A DNA stretch of 64,000 bases, from positions 19,577,931-19,641,930 of the forward strand of contig CM052357.1 of NCBI GenBank assembly GCA_028551475.1, given 5' to 3'. Position numbers and translations under genes: made by a program. Position 1 is the first letter of the stretch, and every line of letters starts with the position of its first letter. Source of the stretch: Casuarina equisetifolia (taxonomy: Eukaryota; Streptophyta; Magnoliopsida; Fagales; Casuarinaceae). A model generated the notes under the pieces. The model saw nothing but the letters and a program-made list of their open reading frames with translations, was not told where the DNA came from and searched no databases. Positions 58,600-64,000 of this stretch are shown piece by piece.

Positions 58600-60435
58600 T
58601 GAGAAAAATAAAATACAAATAGAGGCTGATAAAATAATTTACAATAAATAAAGTGGGAACACATTAATTTGAGAAACCATGATCATAGGGCCCAAAGGCA
58701 CTGCTTTGAGACTACACTCCGATGAACATAATGGAGTGTTTTACATAACACTGATATCGGTCTCTAGTAAATGCTTTATCTGAGGTGCTCTCTTTATTCA
58801 GCATGCAAATCAATTTAATGCTTTGTCTAATGTGTGATTTTGTTGTATCTACACTGATAGTTGATGGGTCCACATGCCAACCTATATTCTTCAACATGCC
58901 CCCTCAAGCTTGCAGTCGGTAGATTGCAAGCTTGCAAAAGAAAAAAGTAGGACGCTGCCATAATGAAATCTCCTAAAATATTAAAGAAATCCAAGATAGC
59001 CTAAAGCAGCACTTTTGATATTCATAGGTGCTTCAATCACGCGATGCATAGTGCTAGGCGTGGATTTTTGAACTAGGAGATTAGGCATGTGTAAGTTACA
59101 CTCCACTTAGATTGGGCGGTTTCGCCAATGAAAAGAGTGATCGCGTGCTTTGCCGGTTGTGTGAGTCATGCGTAATAAATACAGTTGGCCTTGTGGCTAG
59201 CACATCCTGAGAAGGGAGAAGCGTTATGCAACTAGCTGCCATGGCAATATATATAATGTGGAATTGCTTCTGGGCTCCCCTTTTCATTTTAATACGCCCT
59301 TCACAAGCTTTAAGGTCAATAGAAAAAAGATTGCAAAGCTTGAATACATGGCCACTCTATAGTTAATTTGTATCTAAGAGTGATGAATGCCTCAATGATC
59401 GCTGCCATTCTGGACCTCACGCTGCCACTCATTCTGCACAGAATGCTTGAATCTCGTCAGATATTACGTGTATTGTGCATTGAATTGTGCGCTGATCTGG
59501 GCATGAGATGGATGGCGCCTGTATTGCACTCCCCCAATACAGATATGGCCCCTTCTTTTTGTTTTGCTGAGGAGACAAAACGAGTATGATGTTATTTTCA
59601 TGTTGAAGAGTGCACACCCACAGATCATACGCCAAGACATTGAAGTCATAGAGATACACAATGGATAAAGTCAAACACCTCTTAAATGGTTATCTCAGCA
59701 CCGTAATGTATTGGTTTGATAAACTGTACAAGGTAACTCTTCAAAACCCTTCTTCGAAGAGCTCATAATAACTTCCGATTTAAAAGCAACAACTCCAAAA
59801 AAGTGAGAAGGATGAACAACAACAAAGATGAGGAGTTAGTAGCTAAAAGTAGCAGATCAAATGGTCCTCATGCTTAGGAATTGGGTGATCTTCCACTTGT
59901 TTTCAAAAGGCATTCAACACCTTATTGAGAGTGTGCACTAATGGACAAAAGCAAGTGGCTCCTAGAAAGCCAACAAAAGCCACCTCTGAACAAGTTACAA
60001 GAACACCAACAAAATGTACATAGCCCTAGGGCGAAGCTTCCATCTTCGATATGTAGATTTCATCAATGCCGCCTGTGGCTCCAATACCATGAGAAAAATA
60101 AAATATTAGTGGAAGTTGATAAAATAATCTACATTAAATGAAATGGAACCACATAAATTTGAGAAACCACGATCACAAGGTTAGAAGGCCTTGCTTTGAG
60201 ACTACACTCTAATGAATACAATGGAGTGTTTTACATAAGACTGACGCCAGTGAATGACCAAAAGGTTCCAATTTATATAAGAAAATGAATAATATAAATG
60301 AGTAGATACCATGCTCTATTAAATGCTTTGTCTAGCATGCTCTCTTTGTTCAGCATGTAAATCCATTTAATGATTGATTTGGCATGTGATTTTGTGTTTA
60401 TTTACTCTAATAGTTGATGGGTGCACACACCAACA
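58600..60435 (-). mobile_element. Non-coding two-LTR (copia-type) element
   Basis: Two direct repeats, 58600-58896 and 60090-60435, share GAGAAAAATAAAAT, ACTACACTC, AATGGAGTGTTTTACATAA and ATAGTTGATGGGT blocks. On the minus strand the right copy is followed at 60089-60077 by TGGTATTGGAGCC, close to the tRNA-Met site. The left copy is preceded by the polypurine run GCTTGAGGGGGCA just before TGTTGAAG. These mark a complete minus-strand element with 5' LTR on the right. The 1.2 kb interior contains no gag or pol homology that I can see. Target duplications are not clear. Confidence 0.7.
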
Positions 60436-60469
60436 TGTACTTGGAGGCCGAATAGACTCCCATGTGTTG

Positions 60470-61960
60470 AACACAATTCATAATCAACAATCATGTTCTC
60501 TCTTTGACTAAGTCAAATCAACCTTTTGTCTTTGTTATTAATGAATTGAGATGGAGCTGCCTGTCTTGTAGTACTATTTAGGGATATAAAACTTACATAG
60601 CCTTTACACTTCTTCTCATCCTCTTGTATCTTGATGATTTATGGGATCCATGCAGAAGATTTTGAAGGAGTGATCTTAAAAAAGAAACATCCAGAGGGAG
60701 AAATATAAAGAGATTTGAGCTAGTGTAGTGTAAATTGGTGTGCAATATGTGTAGAACATTGATGGAAGAGAAGGAAATTTGTAAGTCATCTTTGTTTAAT
60801 TCTTATGTACTTTCTTGTTCTTTTAAAAAAGTGCTTCAAAGAGTGTTTTTGGCAAGGAATTTCTATGAAATCTTCTTTATGTTTGATTACAAGTAATAAA
60901 AGAAATTTCTCTTAGCTTTACTTATAGATGTTGGCAAATATTAGCTAAATCACATAAATTCTTGTATCCTCTTATGTGATTTTATATTTGTTCATTTAAT
61001 TTCTATTAAGCTAATATTCAAAACAACATTTTAAGCATTCAAACAAGTCTATTTTGAGCATCAATCCAAGCTCTATTAGAACATAACACAAATGTTCTTG
61101 CTGCACATTACATATTGGTAAGTTATTTTACACAAAAAATAAATATTAGCGCTGTTTGGTTATGATTTTTGTTATGTATAACCTTTGATATGGCTACAAT
61201 TAGAGTTGATGTGGAGAATTTTAATAGTAAGAATGATTTTGGTTTGTGAAAACTTAATATGATAGCTTTGTTAAGCTATCAAGTCAGGTTAGTGACATTG
61301 AAAGGTAAGGACAATTTATCTTCATCTTTGATAGATAAAGAAAAGGATGAAATTTTGGAATGGGCCACCATCATTGTCAACCTAACAAATTTGATGTTAT
61401 GGAATCTAAAAAGCCCTATAGATTTATAGGCTAAACTTGAAAGTCTCTATATGATGAAATCACTTCCTAGAAAGTTGTATTTGAAGTATGGAAGAAGTGA
61501 AAGCTTCTAAAGAGCTAAGGAAAAAAGTGTCTAAGGAGTTCAATAACTCTAATAATTTTAGGCTATTGTTAAGAGGAAGAACTAACAGGTGAGGGCAACA
61601 AACTAGCAAGTATCCAAAGTAGTTGAAACAAGTCTAGATCAAAGTCTAGAACTAAAAAAGTTAAGTAATATCATTGTCTTAAAGAAGGCTATTTTAGGAT
61701 AAATTGTCCTAAGAGAAAAAGGAACACATGACATACAAAAGAGTAATTTCAAAGGCTAAAATGTTAATGGCAATAGCTAAAGAAGAAGATTTAAATGTAC
61801 CCTTAGTTCTAAATGTTTAAGAGAATTTTTTTAGTCATAGTATGGTACTAAATTTGGCTTGTTCATTTCATATGTCATCCTAGAGGGAATGGTTTATAGA
61901 TTATTAACCATTGAGATTTTGAAAGGTGCTTATGGGAATAAAAAATTATATTTATTGAAT
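60470..61960 (+). mobile_element. 5' part of a Ty1-copia element (LTR/leader, gag, protease)
   Basis: Sequence from about 60780 to 61110 matches the leader-like copies at 26860-28200 in opposite orientation. Gag begins near 61190 (MATIRVDVENFNSKNDFGL) and includes AKLESLYMMKSLPRKLYLK, a hallmark of copia gag. A damaged zinc knuckle (YHCLKEGYFRINCPK) lies near 61670, and a protease-like segment with FHMSS and REWFID lies near 61870. Stops and frameshifts interrupt it. It ends abruptly where copia sequence in the opposite orientation begins. Confidence 0.75.
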
Positions 61961-62215
61961 AAGAATGAAGCTCTCATAATTTATATTGATAACCAAAGGT
62001 GGTCTAAAAACCACACATATTAGGTGATACATAGAGTAAGGCATAGGACCTAACCTCTTAAAACATAAAACCCCACAAGTAGGTGTGTAGTCATGATTGA
62101 ACAACCACAAGTAGGTATAATACATCTTAAAATACAAAATAAAGAAATAAAGAAACACGATTCAAAGAGGTTTACAATACTCAAGGCCTAGTTAATATTT
62201 CTCAGATATTTTCCT
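61961..62215. other. Junction segment between oppositely oriented copia parts
   Basis: About 255 bp separate the plus-strand gag/protease part from the minus-strand RT part. It carries a duplicated phrase ACCACAAGTAGGT or close variant (near 62082 and 62103). I do not recognise it. It could be an LTR scrap. Confidence 0.35.
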
Positions 62216-64000
62216 GTATTTGCTTGGTAAAAGGCCAAGGATTGAAAATACTTAAAGTCCTAAAATAGAATGCCTATAATTTGCCAAACCATTAGCTAGA
62301 AAATTACCTTCCCAATATATATGTGCAATCTGTGCAATTTAAGAATATAACTAATCATAGTTAGTGTCAAATTGGTGTCCATAGGGTTCTTATTTATCTT
62401 AGTTCCCCCAAGTTCAATCTCGTCTATCAACTCGAGTATATACTTATACTGACTTAAGTAAATGTCTTTACCATCTCTCAAAACCTCAATCCGAGGAAAA
62501 AGTTGAGATTCCTTAAGTCATTGATGTGAAAGGAGAAGTGTATGTGTGCCTTCAACTCTTATATCCTATTAGTGTTATTATCAATAATAAAGATGTCATT
62601 TATATAAATCATAAGGATGACTATTAAGTAACCTTATTTCTTGGTAAAAAGTGAAGTATTATTTGTGAAATCCTAACATCCAACTACTAGTAATGTCCTA
62701 GTGAACTTGGCATATTACTATTTAGCAACCTATTTTAGTCTATATAAAGACTTCTTTAGCTTACACACTTTCTTACTTTTCTCATTTGGCTCTCTTGATG
62801 GAAATCACTATAAACTTCTTTATTAAGATTTACCTATAAGAATATATTATTGACATAGATTTGATGAATGTCTTATTGATTCTAAGCCACCAATGAGAAG
62901 ATGCATTTGACTGTAATGTAATTAACAATTAAGGTAAAGATCTCATGGTAGTTTACCTCCTCCTTTTGACTGAATTCTTTTTCCATTAATTTGACATTAT
63001 ATTGCTCCACCATCTTATCTACATTGAACTTGAGACCTATTTACATTCAATAGATCCCACCTATGTCATGAGATCTTGCTATCTAGGATGGCTAATAGCT
63101 TCATAGTAATAAACTGATTCAATGTTAACTAAAATGGATGTAATAAAATGCTAGCTATTGATTAGAAGGTGATATGAAATGTAGGCTAAGAAAAGTTATT
63201 TGGATGATTCATTTTAAAAGGCATTAATAGTAGGTAAACATAGTCATCTAACCAAAATGGTGGTTGGGTTTCCTTAGTGGACCATTGTTGAGTTGTTTAA
63301 GATTGAATCTTAGGTGGGTCGTTTAATGATGGCACAATGTATTTAGGGTTATCATTGTTAAAGACATCATAAGAATTAACTAGTAATGGTAAAGATATAG
63401 GAGTATGAACTTCTTGTGCTAAGATAGCAAAACTCAATTTGATGGCTTGTAGAACCATTAATAGTGGGCCATGAGGAAGGCAACTCAAGAAAGGGGTAAG
63501 TTTATCCTATATTTTAAAGACCTTTGTAATAGGTTTAATCAAAGGAACTTGCAAAGAAGAATGTGATTTGGACTCTATGTGCGAGAAAAGAAATGTGTCA
63601 TCATGGAATTGTATGTTTCATCTCATAAAAAAATAATATTTCATGGCATCATAAAGCTTATATCCCTTGTGATGGCATATCAAATTTGTCTTTGTACCTC
63701 ATTGTGATGCTTAGCAAAAACACCCAAAAACTTTCAGATGAGAAACCTTTGGTGGGTTACTAAATGATTTCTCAAAAGGTATGACATCATGTAAATAGAA
63801 CATGACATCCTATTTATAAGGTAAGTTGTCTTACAAAACTAGGTGGACACTTTACTCTAAAACTTTAATACTAACTTAACATTTAGAATATGATTGTGTT
63901 TGCATTTGAGAACACTATTTTGTTGGGAAACATACACACATGAATTATAATGTGCAATTTCTCATGATAAAAATAACTATTTGGTGTTATGATTGAAGAA
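62216..64000 (-). mobile_element. Second copy of the copia pol region, running off the window
   Basis: From about 62340 onward the sequence parallels 24010-25730 base for base with moderate divergence and small deletions, in the same orientation. RT-end coding is visible on the minus strand at 62296-62481 (IYLSQYKYILELIDE, NPMDTNL). The integrase-RT linker follows toward 64000. It is non-functional as seen here, and the element continues beyond the window. Confidence 0.8.

Overview
The window is nuclear DNA from a flowering plant, most likely a eudicot and possibly woody. The genes have short exons with GT/AG introns. They belong to the plant-only G-type lectin S-receptor-like kinase (S-RLK, SRK/ARK/B120) family, and they sit among LTR retrotransposons, a Mutator-like foldback element and tRNA-derived SINEs. 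I cannot name the species.

Layout, left to right. 0.2-5.1 kb: a B120-type S-RLK pseudogene with several insertions. 7.8-11.2 kb: its intact tandem paralogue. 17.5-22.4 kb: an intact SRK/ARK-type (SD1-like) S-RLK with a 2 kb first intron. 22.9-36.0 kb: a transposon block holding broken Ty1-copia elements on both strands, a 712 bp tandem duplication and an internally deleted LTR element. 36.5-45.2 kb: an S-RLK pseudogene split by a copia element that is itself split by a tandem pair of 1.2 kb repeats. 46.0-50.4 kb and 53.0-56.6 kb: two intact At4g27290-like S-RLKs. 57.8-64.0 kb: a second transposon block.

All S-RLK loci are on the + strand and share a seven-exon plan. Exon 1 encodes the signal peptide, lectin, S-locus glycoprotein, EGF-like and PAN regions. 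Exon 2 encodes the membrane segment. Exons 3-7 encode the juxtamembrane region and kinase. The four intact models keep reading phase across every junction and predict 846, 852, 815 and 824 residues. Exon sizes 211, 238, 148/151 and 309/312 bp recur, which supports the models and shows the pseudogenes arose by DNA duplication rather than retroposition.

Functionally the window is one receptor-kinase cluster of the kind linked in plants to extracellular recognition and defence. No gene here shows a product for another pathway. The most notable observations are a changed catalytic-loop residue in the last receptor (HRDLT instead of HRDLK), a three-level insertion nest with legible target-site duplications in the 36-45 kb pseudogene, a long-inverted-repeat element at 27.2-28.1 kb, and two SINE-like insertions. 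Intron boundaries come from reading splice signals and phase by eye, with no transcript support.
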